37,164 nucleotides of DNA. Source: Reclinomonas americana ATCC 50394 (lineage: Eukaryota > Jakobida > Jakobea > Jakobida). The stretch covers positions 1 to 37,164 of the forward strand of contig PS015853.1 in assembly GCA_048213135.1 (NCBI GenBank), written 5' to 3'. Shown piece by piece: positions 21,737 through 33,382 of the stretch. The notes below the pieces were generated by a model, which was not told where the DNA came from, did no database searches, and saw only the letters and a program-made list of their open reading frames with translations. Positions within the stretch are counted from its first letter, which is position 1. Each line of letters begins with the position of its first letter. Made by a program: the position numbers and the translations under genes.

Positions 21737-23780
21737 ATGAGACGCTCGACGCCGACGCCCACCGGCACCACAGCCAAGTCGCCCTCACGACGCACAGGTC
21801 GCGCGACAACGCCCTCGCCAACGACCGCGAGCACACGCCGTCGCTCATTGTCGGTGACGGCGGGAAGCGGAAGTGGAGGTGGCGGGAGACATCAGCAGCA
21901 GTCTCAGCAGCAGTCGCGACAGGTGCTCCCGATGGAGTTGTTGGAGTGGCAGTTGGAGGAGCAGCCGACGGAGGAGGACTTGGAGGAGGTGTGTGTGTGT
22001 GTGTGAAAAGGATGTTTGGTGGTTGGTTGATCGTGAGTGGCCTTTCATCGGAGGCGCAATGGGCATAGTGTGTCTGTGTGTATGAGTGTGAGTGAGAGTG
22101 AGAGATGGGAGAGTGAGCTGCAGTGTGCTTGTTGCGTTTGAGGGCAGCATCGGAACAACCAGGAGAGTTGTCGTGTTTCGGAGCATCCTGTCTTCTCTCC
22201 GCCTCTGCCTCTCTCATTCGTGTCTCTCTGTCTCTCGCTTTCCGAAGTCGTGCTTCTGTCACATCAAAGTTCCTTCAGTTCTCTTGCCTCTTCCTCTCCC
22301 TTTCCTCCTCTCCCTTTTCCTCCTCTCCCTTTTCCTCCTCTCCCTTTTCCTCCTCTCCCTTTTCCTCCTCTCCCTTTCCTTCTCTCACCCCTCCCCTTCC
22401 ACCCCCTTCCCCCTCTCACCCTTCCCTCTTCAGGCCGTCCGCCAAGCCGCCGAGCAACAACGCTTCGAGGCCGAGAAACGACGCCTGGAAGACACGCTGC
22501 ACACGATCCAACGCCAGAGCCTCGACATTGACCGCAAGCTGCTGGCACTCAAAGTCGCCTCCTCGCCCTCCAACAACAGCAACACCTCCAACGCCACCGC
22601 GCATGCAGCGCACGCAGCCGTGGCCGCCCGCGGAGTGGTGGCCACGGCCTCGAGCCTCGGTGGCGGCGAATCACTGTCGGTGCTGGTCGCGCGCCAGCGA
22701 CGACTCGACGCACAGCGCGCCGAGGCCGAAGCCCGGCTGCGTCGCCTCGACTGGTGCCGTCGCGAGTCGCACGTCATTCGTGAACAACGACGCGCGTCGC
22801 GTCACACCACACCAACATCGTCGCCCACTCGCAAACGTGGCAGCGGCGCTGACAAGGCGGCAGTGGTGCCGCCACTGACCATGCCGACCGCTGACGAGGA
22901 CGCGGAGATGACGACAGCGGAGGCCAGTGAGTCGCCAGTGGCGGCGTCCAAGATCGCGGCCTACTCGTTGGACTTGCCGTCGCCGCACACCTCGAAGACG
23001 GTGATGATGCAGACGATGAAACGGTCGCCGACGGGCGGCGCCGCGTCGATCATCATGGCAGCGTCACCGGCCAGCAAAAAGGCCTCGAGTCGCCGTCAGC
23101 AGCGTGCGGACCAGGATGCCGATGGCATTGGTCCCACGGCGCCGATGATGTCGGCCAATGTGCCGGATCGGAAACAGACCACCACCAAGCACCACTCGTC
23201 GGCACAGATGCAAGTGCTGGCCGACATGGAGACCGGCCTCAATCGCGAGTTGCAACGTCAGCGCGTGGCGTTGGAGACGTTGCGTGCGGAGGAGGCGCAG
23301 CTGGTCGAAGTCGTGCGGCAAGCCAAGCAGGCGCTGGCCGAGAAGCGACAGCAGATCAAGAGTCGGGAGGAGGGCCTGCAGCTCGCCGAGACGGCCACGG
23401 AGAGACGAATGCGGGCGTTGCATGCGGAGCGTGACGAGCTGGTGAAGAGAGATACGGAAGGTGGCAAGCAGCAGAAGCAGCAGCAGCAGCAGCAGCAGCC
23501 GTTGCCGCCGGCAGTGGTGCTGCAAAAGGGCGCTCCACCGGCGCTGCCGCACCAGCAGTCGCCCATTGACCCACACCGACCGTACTCGGGTGCCACCACC
23601 ACCACCGACGACGACGACGAGGACGGCAGAGATGACGAGGGGACGCGGCAAGAGGCCGACGAGGAGGAGGAGGAATACTACGAGTATTATGGTGACGATT
23701 TTGAGTCGTCGTCGATCGGCAGCTCCGGCTTTGGTCTCAACTTTCAACTGGCGGCCATTGTCGATCAACTTTTGGTGTGA
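21737..23780 (+). CDS. Unrecognised 532-residue coiled-coil protein
   Basis: Two exons, 21737-21988 and 22434-23780, joined in phase 0 with a GT donor inside a GTGTGTG run and a CAG acceptor. The N-terminus is Thr/Ser/Arg/Pro-rich (residues 1-45), followed by an acidic segment (MELLEWQLEEQPTEEDLEE). Coiled-coil heptad-like stretches are at about 85-125, 166-207 and 346-422 (for example DMETGLNRELQRQRVALETL). Between them are low-complexity Ser/Thr/Ala regions. A Gln run is at about 430-442. Near the C-terminus is an acidic EEEEEYYEYYGDDFESS motif. YxDDFES-like motifs occur in several centrosomal and ciliary coiled-coil proteins, but that link is only suggestive. The gene shares a 542-bp divergent promoter with the unrecognised minus-strand gene. 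Confidence 0.8.
22290..22385. repeat. 15-bp pyrimidine minisatellite
   Basis: Five to six copies of TCCTCCTCTCCCTTT in the single intron (21989-22433) of the coiled-coil gene, placed just before its acceptor. Confidence 0.95.
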
Positions 23781-24240
23781 GACGGGCACGCAGCAAAAAA
23801 TGAAACAAACATGCGATACATTTTACTTGGGGTCAGCACGTCTCCTGCAACAGGAAGATGAAGCGGATGGCAGTATCCGAGCTTGCACAAGTATCACGCG
23901 TTCTTGGGGTCTGCGTGCTGGTGGATTGACTGCTGCATATGCTCATGGACCAAATGGTGTCTCTTCCACATTTGCAGAACTCACATGCTCACCTCCCCTG
24001 AACATTCAAGCAACACATGCCTAGTTTCACTCTGGTGGCGTGGGTTTCACGGCGCCTTCTCCACGCTCTCAAAAAGCAAAACCTCATCCAAGCAGTGAAG
24101 CAAGATGCCTTCTTGTGGCCTGTAGCTGCAGCTGGTGGTCGACTACTGCAGCTGCAGGTGGTAGTCTATGCTGCAGATGACAAGTGCCTTCCCTTCCACG
24201 TTTGCAACAGTCTCCGTCCCACCTTTCCCTTCAGTCTCCC
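23781..24240. other. Convergent intergenic region
   Basis: This is 460 bp between the stop of the coiled-coil gene (plus) and the stop of the TPR gene (minus). It contains repeated CTGCAGCTG-type palindromes near 24125-24180, with short inverted arms GACTAC / GTAGTC around TGCAGCTGCA. No coding or RNA gene is evident. Confidence 0.6.
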
Positions 24241-27200
24241 TTACTCCGCTGTTGTTTGTGGGTCGACTGCTGCTGCTGCTGCTGCTGCTGGTGGTGCAAC
24301 AGGCGGCGCCTCTTCCACACTTGCAGAAGCAGCCGCACCGGCAAGCGTCGCCGCCGCAGCAGCCTTGATCTCCTCCAACTTCTCCTTCTTCTCGCGACGC
24401 TCCTGTCGCTTCGCCTCTCGTTCCGCATGCCGTTGATCCCGCTCCGCATGCCGCTTCTCTCGCTCAACTCGCTGCTGCGCCTTGTCGATCTTGTGCTGCG
24501 CACGCTGCCGCAGTGCCTCGGCCTTGGCCAGCACGCTTTTCCCGTCGGCGCCAGCCGACGCAAGGGCATCGACGGCCTCGGTGAGCGCACGCACCGCATC
24601 CTCGTGACGCCCGGCCTTGAGGAGCGTCTTGCCGATGCGAACGCGCAGCAGCACAGTTCTACAACGACGAGTGAGACACTACACACCACAACATGGAAAT
24701 GAAAAATGCACACAGCACGCAACTGCGGGTGTTGTGCACCGAGGGCACGCGTTCGCCTCTTGTGCGCATCCTCGTACAGCGGCAACACGCTGGTGGCGTC
24801 GCCCGCCGTCAGCTTTCGCGTGGCGTTGCACAGGTCGAGCAGCACGTCGATCGTGGTGGCATGATCGGCCCCCAACACGCGCTCGCGCGCCGCCAGGCAC
24901 TGCTTGAGTGGTGCCACGGCGGCCTCAAACTGACCCAGTTGGAGGAGGGTGGTGCCGAGGTTGCGCAGCGAGGCCAGGTAGTCGGAGTTGTCGCGACCGA
25001 GGCGTTGCTGTGAGGGGGGAGGGAGAGGGAGAGAGGAGGAAAGGGAGTGAGAGAGGGCACGGTGATGTCAAGCTCAGAATCGACTTCACTGCTTCTCTCG
25101 CTCATCTCTGTGTCTTGTGCTCACCACTCACTCGCTATACATTCCTTCTTTCCCATCGCGCATTCAGTTCCACTTGTTTCTCACTTTTCTCTTCTCTCAC
25201 ATCCATCTTTTGTCTTTTGCTCACCACTCACCCGCGGTGCACTCTTTCTTTCTCACTACACACTACTTCCCACTTTCCTCTCTCTCTCTCCTTCATTCAC
25301 CTTTCTGTGACGTTACCACTCACTTGCTGGACGCTCTTTCATTTTCACTGCACACTCTGTTCCACTTTCCCTTCTCTCTCTCTCTATCTCTCTCTCTCTC
25401 TCTCCCCCCTTGATTCGCCCACTCTGTCCTATGGTTGCAGCTCGCCTGCAGTGCACTCTTTCTTTCTCACAGTGCAGTCCGTTCCACTTTCCTCTTCCTC
25501 CTTCATCCACCTTACTGTCAACTCCTTCCCAATCATTCTTTCTTTCTCACCGCACACTCCGTTTTCTCACTTTCTCCATCTCTCGCTCATAAATCTTCTC
25601 GCCTTTCGCCTCTCACCCGCACTATTTCCATTCTCACTGCACACTCCAATTCACTAGATTTCTTTCCACTCATTTCTCACTCTTCTCGTTCCCCCCTTCT
25701 CTCTCTCGCCTCTCCCTGATTCTCGAACGCAACTTCGGCCAGCGGAACCACTCGTTGAAGCAGAGCCAGTGCATCGGCATGTCGTTGAACTGAAATGTAC
25801 GCCATTGAAAGGTTGTTCATCAGCGCGAGAGCCTGCCAAAGATAAAAAGTGAATACAGTAGTGTGAAACAAGTCGACATCTGTCTCGTAACCTCCGGATC
25901 CGAGATCGTATCGCCGACAGAGGACGACATTGCGCGCCACGATTCCTCGTACACCGGAATCGCTTGGTCCATGCGACCGAGACCACACAGCGATACAGCC
26001 AACGCATGCAGAGTGCTATGCACGAAGCAGACGCATTGAGAAAGACGATGACAAATTGGTGAGAGCAGATAGCAAGAAAAGACGATCAGGAAACAGAGCA
26101 GCAAGGATGTAAAAGATGAGGTAATGAAAGCGATGCCAAGCTAGACGAGAGTGAACTGAAAACCGACGGATAGACAGACGAACATCAAGAGTTTCGCAGA
26201 TGTCGCACACTCTCCTCGCACATATCAACGGCTCAAGGGTTAACGATCATGAAAGTGCAAAGGGGGCATAGAATGAAGGTAGCGGAGAGTGTGCGAGATA
26301 ATACTATTGTTGCAATCAATCTTGCCACACAAAACAAGAAGACCAGAGTGGGGGCATAGGAGGCATGCAGACAAGGGCATGTAATAAACATGAACAAAAA
26401 GAGCCACTGCTGCACTCGATCATACCACATCAAAGAAGAATATAAGAGTGGGTCACAGGGGGGAAGATAGTTAGAAATGCGAACAACAACTCTGACACCA
26501 GAGTGCAAACAACACACTACTTTTCCTCTCCACCATCGCCGCACCTCAACGTATTCCTGTGCGTCGCTCCCAGTGCCGCCCTCTGCGCCGTCACGCACTT
26601 GGAGAGAATGCTCACACTCTCCTCGTACTGATTCAGCGCCTGCAGCACCTCGCCCAGATTGTGCATGGCCCACAGACTCGTGAGTTCCGTCGGCGTCGCC
26701 GCCAGCGCCTCCACACACGCACGGAACATGGGAAGAGCGTCCTCTAGCCGACCGGCGGCACGATGACACGCCGCCAAGCAGTTGCGCGTCTTGGCAGTGT
26801 CGGCGTGCTGCGCTACCGAATCAGTGCACACATTCGTTGCCCCTCACTGTCCAGGCAGGCACAAACCTGAGCACCGAGTCGCTCCTCCCGCTCCTGCAGC
26901 ACCGCCGACAAGTGCGCCTGCGCCTCGGCCACCAGATCGTCGTGTGGCTTGCCTGGCGGCAGCAGTCGTGCTCTCGACAGCAGCACCGAGCCGAGATTGT
27001 GCCGTACGCTGAGCAACTGCAGTTGCACGCGAGCATCCGTCGGTGCACTGCCGATCGCCGCCATGGTGTCGCGCAGCAGCTTTTCGGCCTCGGCGAGGGC
27101 GTCGGTGAGCTCCAGCGCCACGGCCAGATTGTTCTTCACCGACAACACGTCTTCGGAGAGCGGGTCGTGGTCGGCGGCAGCCGTCAGTGCCGAGAGGCAT

Positions 27201-29009
27201 GTTTCCAGGATTGGTCGCGCCTCGGAGTGCAGGTCCAGGAGCTGCAAGAAGCGAGAAGCGAGAGAGAAGGAAAGGACGAGGTAAATTCAACAAGGCTGAG
27301 ACCGCAAGGAACACATTCAGTCTACCAGGTGCCGTATCTCATTCGACGGTGCCCATTACCTATCACTGCAACTCCCACTTCTTCGCAATTACTTTCTCAT
27401 CTCTATCACACTTGCCACTCTGCACAGAGTGCACTCGTGGCCGGCACTCAAGCAACTCAGTCGCAGTCTCAGCCGTAACAGCACAGCTCGAGTGCTATCA
27501 CAGTAATCTCTGTTGCCATTGAGATTATAGTAACGCAAGAGAACGAGTGGACATGTGGAAGAATGATGCTGAATGAGTGTGAGTGACAATCACGGCAGGC
27601 CGCGACCCCACCACATTCCCCCCTCCTCTCACCGCCTTCGAGCCGCGTCCACTTGACACGACTGAGGCAGCGGCCCACATCCTGTGCCAGATCAATGCAC
27701 GCAAACTGCAGCGACTGCGTTACGTGCCGCAAGTGCAGGCAAGCGAAACCTCACACATTCATGTGCTCGTTCACTCTCTCAGCGATTACACCTCACTTCT
27801 CCTACACCCTGTTTTCTTATGCTTCAGTCTCTCCTCCACTCTCTCCTGCTCCACCGATCGTCTTGTGCGCCCTTCGATTCGCTAAGCCTTGATCTTGCTC
27901 GCTGTCGGCTCTCACTCTGTTATCCTTTCCCTTTCCCAATACACATTATCCTTCACCCTTCCTTTGCTGTCCTCTTCCTCTCTCCACTCCACCACCCTCT
28001 TTCCTTTGCCTATCCCGTTCCCTCCCCTTTCCCTCTCCCTTTCCTTTCGCCCCCATTCACCTGCAGAGGTCGCTCAATCTGATCTCGTCCGCTCTCTCTC
28101 CCACTTCCCATAATCCCCCTTTCCCTTCCTCCCTCTCACCTGCAGGGCAACTCCAAGCTGCCTCAGCGTCTCGATGCTGGCCCTCCCTTGCAGCATCTCC
28201 TCCAGCTGCCGCACCTCGGACAACATTTGCCGCGCCTCTCGATTGGCCCCGCGCCGCAACAAACACGTGGCTAGACCGCGTCGCAGCCGGCACGAATCCG
28301 GGTGCTCGGCGCCCAGCTGCGTATCAGCCGCCTGCAACGCACTGCGGCACAGCTCCTCGGCTTGCGTATATTGCTGCGACGAAATAGATTGAACATCTCT
28401 CTCTCCCTCCCCGCCCCCTCTCCTTCCACGTCATACCTTCTCCTCGATGAGTGCCGACAGCAGTGTAGACTGGCAATGTACAATCTCCTCGACATTGACA
28501 CGCGGACCCTTGGCGGCCGAACTCAGAGTGTCTTTCGACAGCACCTCCGCCTGCTCCACTTGTCCGCGGTCGAGAAGCAGCACCGCAAGATTGTTGCGCA
28601 ATCGTGTCATCAGTGTCTCGTCCGGTGCCTCCAGCGCCACTGCCTCGCGATAAAACACCTCCGCCTCGTCCAGCTGCTTGCGCGCATGCAGCGTCAGTCC
28701 AAGAGAGCTCTTGATGGTGGCCAGTTGCACCACGTCGACACCCGCGGCCGCCGGCATACGCTGCAACAGCACGAGGCACTCGCGAAATCCCTTCTCCGCC
28801 TCCTCCAACAGACCCAACTGGTACTGGCACCACGCGATGCGATTGCGGCAAATCACCGAACGTGCGTCGTCGGTGCCGGCCAGCGACTCGATCAGCAGTG
28901 CCAGTGAGGCGCTGTAGTGCAAGATGGCGCGACGGTGGTCGCCACCGATCTGTGGTTCGGCAGAGAGGAAAGGGCGATAGTGACAGATGAGTTGCACGAA
29001 GAAATCGAT

Positions 29010-29040
<31 letters not shown>

Positions 29041-29262
29041 GAGAGAGAGAACAGATAAAGGCAGACGGATACACCCTGAAAGATGAGAGATATGGCGATG
29101 TCGAAATCGAAAAATGGGTGAAGGACACAGACATGTCGAGAGACAGAGAGCGACAGACATACAGACACGATAGTATCACAGAAACAGATTCACAGACCGG
29201 CAAACACAAGGACAGACAGACACGAAGAGACAGAAAAAGAAGAAGACAGACAGAAGCCAGAA

Positions 29263-29311
<49 letters not shown>

Positions 29312-32300
29312 TGGAGAGACAGACAAAGGCAGACACTCATACAGACAAACTCACAGACAGACAGACACACAGACAAGCCATGCAGCAGCAGCTCGAAGTC
29401 TGCGAACAGAGATGCAGGGCACTTGCCTCCAACACACCCACCTCACACAACCACCCGCGCTCCCTCAGCAACACCCATCGCGTCTTATTGGCAGTCGCAC
29501 GCAACGGCGGCGGCATACGTGCCACTGCATCGGTGGCGCTGAGACGCTGAATGGCCACTCGACACTGAGACTCCATGTCGACGGCGCGCGTACGATAAAT
29601 GGCTGGATGCAGGCGTGCGAGCGTCGTAAACGCCCGCAGTGTGTCGGTCCACGGCTTGATCTCCAGCGCGCGCGACCGTGAACGAATCAGCGACCGCCAC
29701 AGGCCGAGCACCGCCGGCAACATGGTCGCTCGTCGTGCCCATTGCGAATCGTCGCTCAATCCGGTCTTTCCAATCCACCGCACCCACTCAATGGCCTGTG
29801 ATGCTGCACGTACCGCCAGCGTCTCCACCAACGTGGGAAGCTCACGGGCCAGCACCGCTGCGAGCGTGGGCGAGAGTGAGAATACCGGAACGACCGGCGA
29901 GCGTCGCGGATTGCCATCGTCCTCCACCGCACCCGACGCGGCCAGTCGACTCCACTCGGCCTCGGCGGAGAGGCACACGGCTCGGCGACGCGTCACCAGC
30001 TGTACCGATTCAAACACTTCCAGGCGCTGCAGGATGGTTGGTCAGAAAGCGAGGCGTGACATCAGCGACGTGTGGGGCAGAGTTCGCACCTTTTCCACAA
30101 CATCAGCGGGTGGCAGAGGCGGCGGCAGTGGCACATTGGCCTCCAGCGGCGGCACGTCCGTCAGTGCATCCGTGGCCGGGATCAACGACATCACCTCGAG
30201 CAACACTCGCAGCGACGCGAAGCCGAGGGCGCGTGTCACCACCGCCAGCGCAATGCATAACCGACGGTCCAGCGGCGCGAAAATGGCCATGGCAAAGCGC
30301 AGTGCCTCGTCCGTGTCACCCGTGCGCAGCCAGGCAAGGTGTTCCGGTTGCGGCTCGGGGTGGTCTTCCAGATGCGAGAGGAGGGCGCTGCAAAAGAGAG
30401 GAAATGAGAGGTCCTCTCTCTCTCTCGCGTTCTCACGCATTCTCATCACCTTGCCACCACGGCCAGCCGAGGTGCATTGCGCTGCGCCGGCACGCACAAC
30501 GTGTCGACCACATCCGGAGTGATTCGGGAACCGCGCACACACTTGACACAGAATTCGCGACAGTCGGCCTCGTCCAGACCCGCGTCCAAGGCGCGACTCA
30601 TCACTGGGCAGGCGGCGCGCGGTCGCAGTTCGTCGGCCAAACCCACCGGACCAGTGACGACAAAAAGCGGTGCCATGACCGCCGATGATTCCTGCGCTCC
30701 CCAAGCGGGTACTACGAGATGAGCACCCCGCGGCAGTACATGGTCTCTCACACGTGGCGGCGTCAGCACGCACCTTGCCGGGTGTGATAAAGGCGGCGCG
30801 CGGGACGAGTGCCACCAGCTGCTCGACGGAGCACGCATTCAGGTACACCACAATGCGTCGCTTCTGCTCATCGTCGCCACCGCTGGCCGAGGCCTGCAGA
30901 TACAGCTCCGAGGCGGCGGCACCCACCAAGGCCTGTGCTTGCGGCACGTCACGCAGTCGCTGCAGTTTGCGTGCGTTGATCTGGCACAGGATGAGGGCGG
31001 CAGCCTCGGCCGTGTCGAGTGGACGCGGCTCAAAGGCGGTGGGAGGAGGGGGGAATGTGGTGGGGTCGCTGATGGGGAAAGAGTGAAAAAGGAAGATGTG
31101 GACGGATGGAGTCAGCCAGATGCGACTCACAAGAATGGATCGGCAGCCGGCACGGGTTCGGGCGCACTAGGGGCGGCTGTGCCAACAGGTGGTGAATGGC
31201 GAGGATGGCAAGCGGTGACGATAAGGATTTCAAATACAAACCAGGTTCTGGTGGTGGCTCTGTGATAGCGTGTGAGTCACATGAAGTGAATGGACTCATC
31301 CACACGACAACTCACCGACGATAGCTGGTGGCGCCTCTTCGCCACTTCCCGATCCTGCTTACAAGGAGGAGAATTAATCAGCGACGAGGAGAAGTCGTCA
31401 GTGTGGACGTGACATGTGCTCACCAGATGCTTCGCCTTCGACGGCTGTTGCAGATGCTGCTTCAACGGCGACAAAGTGAAGTGAGCCACAAGGGATGATG
31501 CGAGACAGCGTATGCATTTTACCTGTTGCCTCCGCGTCACCTGCAGGGGTGAAAGGTAAGCAGTGGCACAGAAGACCTCACTAAAGCTGTGAACTCAATG
31601 CAGAGGGAGGGCGAATGAGAGAACCTAACAGCCAGACGAAGAAGTTGAATGACGAGGAGAGGGATGCCAAGATGAGAGGCACTCCTTGTTTCTTCTCCCC
31701 TTCCGGCGTCTTTTCTTTCAGCCTCTCCTTCTTCATCTGATTGCTAGTTTCTCTCACCCTGTCCACTCCACTCACAGGCATTTCCCCCCCTTCCTCTCCT
31801 TCTCAATTCCTCCTTCTTCGTCTGGCTGTTAGTTTCTCTTTCATGCTCTCTCTTCTCCACTCGTCACTTGTCTTCCCGTCTTCCCCCTGTTCCCGTCTAC
31901 TTTATTCCTTCTTCGTCTGGCTGCATGTCCTTCCTCTCTCTTGCACTCACTTGTGTTCTCCCCGTCGTCCCCCTTTCCGCCTTCTTCTTTGTTCCTCCCC
32001 CCTTTCTTCTCCCCATCTCCACTCACTTGTCTCCTCCTCCTTCCTCCCTCTTGCACTCACTTGTGTTCTCCCCGTTGTCCCCCTTTCCGCCTTCTTCGTT
32101 TTCTCCCTCCCCTTTCTTCTCCCCATCTCCACTCACTTGTCTCCTCCTCCTTCGTCTCTCTTGCACTCACTTGTGTTCTCCCCGTTGTCCCCCTTTCCGC
32201 CTTCTTCTTTTTCTCCCTCCCCCTTTCTTCTCCCCATCCCCACTCACTTGTCTCCTCCTCCTGCTTCACCACCTTCTTCGCCTGCTGCTGCGGTGGACCC

Positions 32301-32637
32301 ACCACTGCGCCCGCCCGATCCATCAGATCCACACACACAATCGTTCCCTGCGCACAGTGTCGCTCTCGCAGCGTGCGCGCCACCTCCAGCGCCACCTGTC
32401 GCAACAACATGCTCTCCTCCACCACATCAGCACTCTCCACGAGGAGAATGCCAGCGGGGCCGGAGGGAGGTTGTGTGCAGGCTGTGAGAGAGGGAAAGAG
32501 GGAGAAGGGTGAGAAGGGTGGAAGGGTGGGAGAAGGGTGGGAGAAGGGTGGGAGAAGGGTGGGAGAAGGGTGGGAGAAGGGTATGAGAAGGGAGGGAGAG
32601 CAATGAGCACCAGAGAAGTTAGATCAGGAGGTGAAAG

Positions 32638-32711
<74 letters not shown>

Positions 32712-33184
32712 GAGATACTGAAACGGATTGATCGCAGTTGAGAATGTGATCGACAACTGTGAGAGACGGAGACAGTCACAGTCACATACACACACACACG
32801 CACACACACACACTGAGAGAGAGAGAGACTTGTACTTGCCTGAGAGCAAAACATTTGCACTTGCAGTGGCCCACTCAAGCACTCTTTGCTGTCGCGGAAA
32901 CAGCCAGCGCTCGTCTGTGAATGCTGTGTGGAAGACGAGGAGGTGAGTGGTGGAAGGAGTGAGTGAGACAGTGAGAGAGCGCGAACTCAACTCTCCATTC
33001 CTGTCGCGTCCTGTTGTTCGAGAACTCTCTTGGGACGAAGAGAAGGAGGGTGTTGAGGACAGCGTGCTGTGTTGGCAACTTGTTTCGTGACACTGTTCTT
33101 CAGTCGGCGGTGTCGACTTTGACGATCACAATGGTACACGTCAGATGAGCGACGTCGGAGTACGTGCCCGCCGACGTCCATCAT
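24241..33184 (-). CDS. STAND-like (degenerate NTPase) protein with kinesin-light-chain-type TPR repeats
   Basis: My model has 19 exons on the minus strand with phases that close to 1464 codons: 32992-33184 (least certain first exon), 32840-32923, 32248-32481, 31523-31540, 31424-31459, 31316-31354, 31242-31259, 31131-31176, 30774-31068, 30450-30691, 30090-30387, 29442-30026, 28437-28949, 28140-28373, 26867-27241, 26551-26807, 25892-26015, 25734-25832, 24724-25007 and the terminal 24241-24658 (20 segments if the first is included). Residues about 93-500 look like a STAND/NB-ARC NTPase. A strand GILLV and helix VALEVARTLRERH flank the place of the P-loop, the Walker-B-like strand is RRIVVYLNACS, and NAPRLAVVASALLSHL is GLPL-like. 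The winged-helix-like part is IALAVVTRALGFASLRVLL. Residues about 690-1350 hold TPRs of KLC type (LGAEHPDSCRLRRGLA, LGATHRNT, LGADHATTIDVLLDL). The C-terminus is a charged helix then an Ala/Pro tail. TPRs bind partner proteins. The signalling target is unknown. Confidence 0.8.
25030..25725. repeat. Degenerate TTTCTCACTGCACACTC-type intronic repeat
   Basis: The intron 25008-25733 of the TPR gene contains many diverged copies of a pyrimidine-rich unit with CTCACT(A)GCACACTC and TTCCACTTTC cores (for example around 25190, 25250, 25340, 25470, 25550, 25640), plus a (TC)n tract near 25375-25405. On the coding strand this intron is purine-rich. Confidence 0.7.
27603..27740 (+). pseudogene. Inverted partial copy of the 31068-30774 exon of the TPR gene
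   Basis: This 138-bp plus-strand segment matches the reverse complement of 30931-31068 with 12 mismatches by my count (about 91% identity, no gaps). It starts at exactly the 5' boundary of that exon. It still translates in one frame (LDTTEAAAHILCQINARKLQ against LDTAEAAALILCQINARKLQ), with about 5 of 12 changes altering the protein. It lies in the intron 27242-28139 of the same gene, antisense to it. A CAG upstream and CAG|gcaagc downstream resemble splice sites, so it could also be a relict or live exon of a plus-strand transcript. Confidence 0.8.
28985..29400. repeat. (GA)n and (GACA)n intronic repeats
   Basis: The intron 28950-29441 of the TPR gene holds (GA)n at about 29009-29051 and a pure GACA tract at about 29264-29311. 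Scattered ACAGACA motifs flank the pure tract. Confidence 0.93.
31941..32270. repeat. 110-bp tandem repeat, 3 copies, overlapping an exon end
   Basis: The landmark TTGCACTCACTTGTG occurs at 31941, 32051 and 32161 (period 110). Each unit also contains CACTCACTTGTCTCC (32020, 32130, 32241), which on the minus strand is GGAGACAAGTGAGTG. That is the exon end plus splice donor of the exon 32248-32481. The repeat therefore reaches into the last coding bases of that exon. Confidence 0.95.
32505..32590. repeat. 11-bp GGGTGGGAGAA minisatellite
   Basis: About seven copies of an 11-bp purine unit in the intron 32482-32839, with its G-runs on the plus strand. It is G-rich enough to consider quadruplex formation. 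Confidence 0.95.
32638..32830. repeat. (GA)n tracts and (CA)n
   Basis: Long (GA)n (about 32640-32712) with one AA interruption, then a (CA)n stretch with one CG interruption near 32787-32813 and (GA)n again. It lies in the same intron of the TPR gene, ending at its GC-type donor. Confidence 0.93.
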
Positions 33185-33382
33185 CAAGCACTGGGACTGC
33201 TGGCCAGGTTGTTGTTGACTTTCGTACTGCTGTGTCAGTTTGCCAACTGGGTCGGCGACCTGTTTGTGTCATGGCCGGAGAGGTCGCCGGCTTGTTGACG
33301 TGTTCGGCAAGTAGTACCCTTGCCAAGCATGTCACATCGGCGGCGTCTCCCACCCAGCAGGCCTATCGACTTTCTCTCTGCA

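Noticed and set aside
22092-22433. Upstream extension of the coiled-coil open frame
   Set aside because: This is intron sequence. A better start (21737) joins in phase through GT-AG sites.
31741-32606. Plus-strand Ser/Pro/Leu-rich open frames of over 200 residues
   Set aside because: Produced by the pyrimidine-rich 110-bp array and intron sequence, antisense to a conserved exon.
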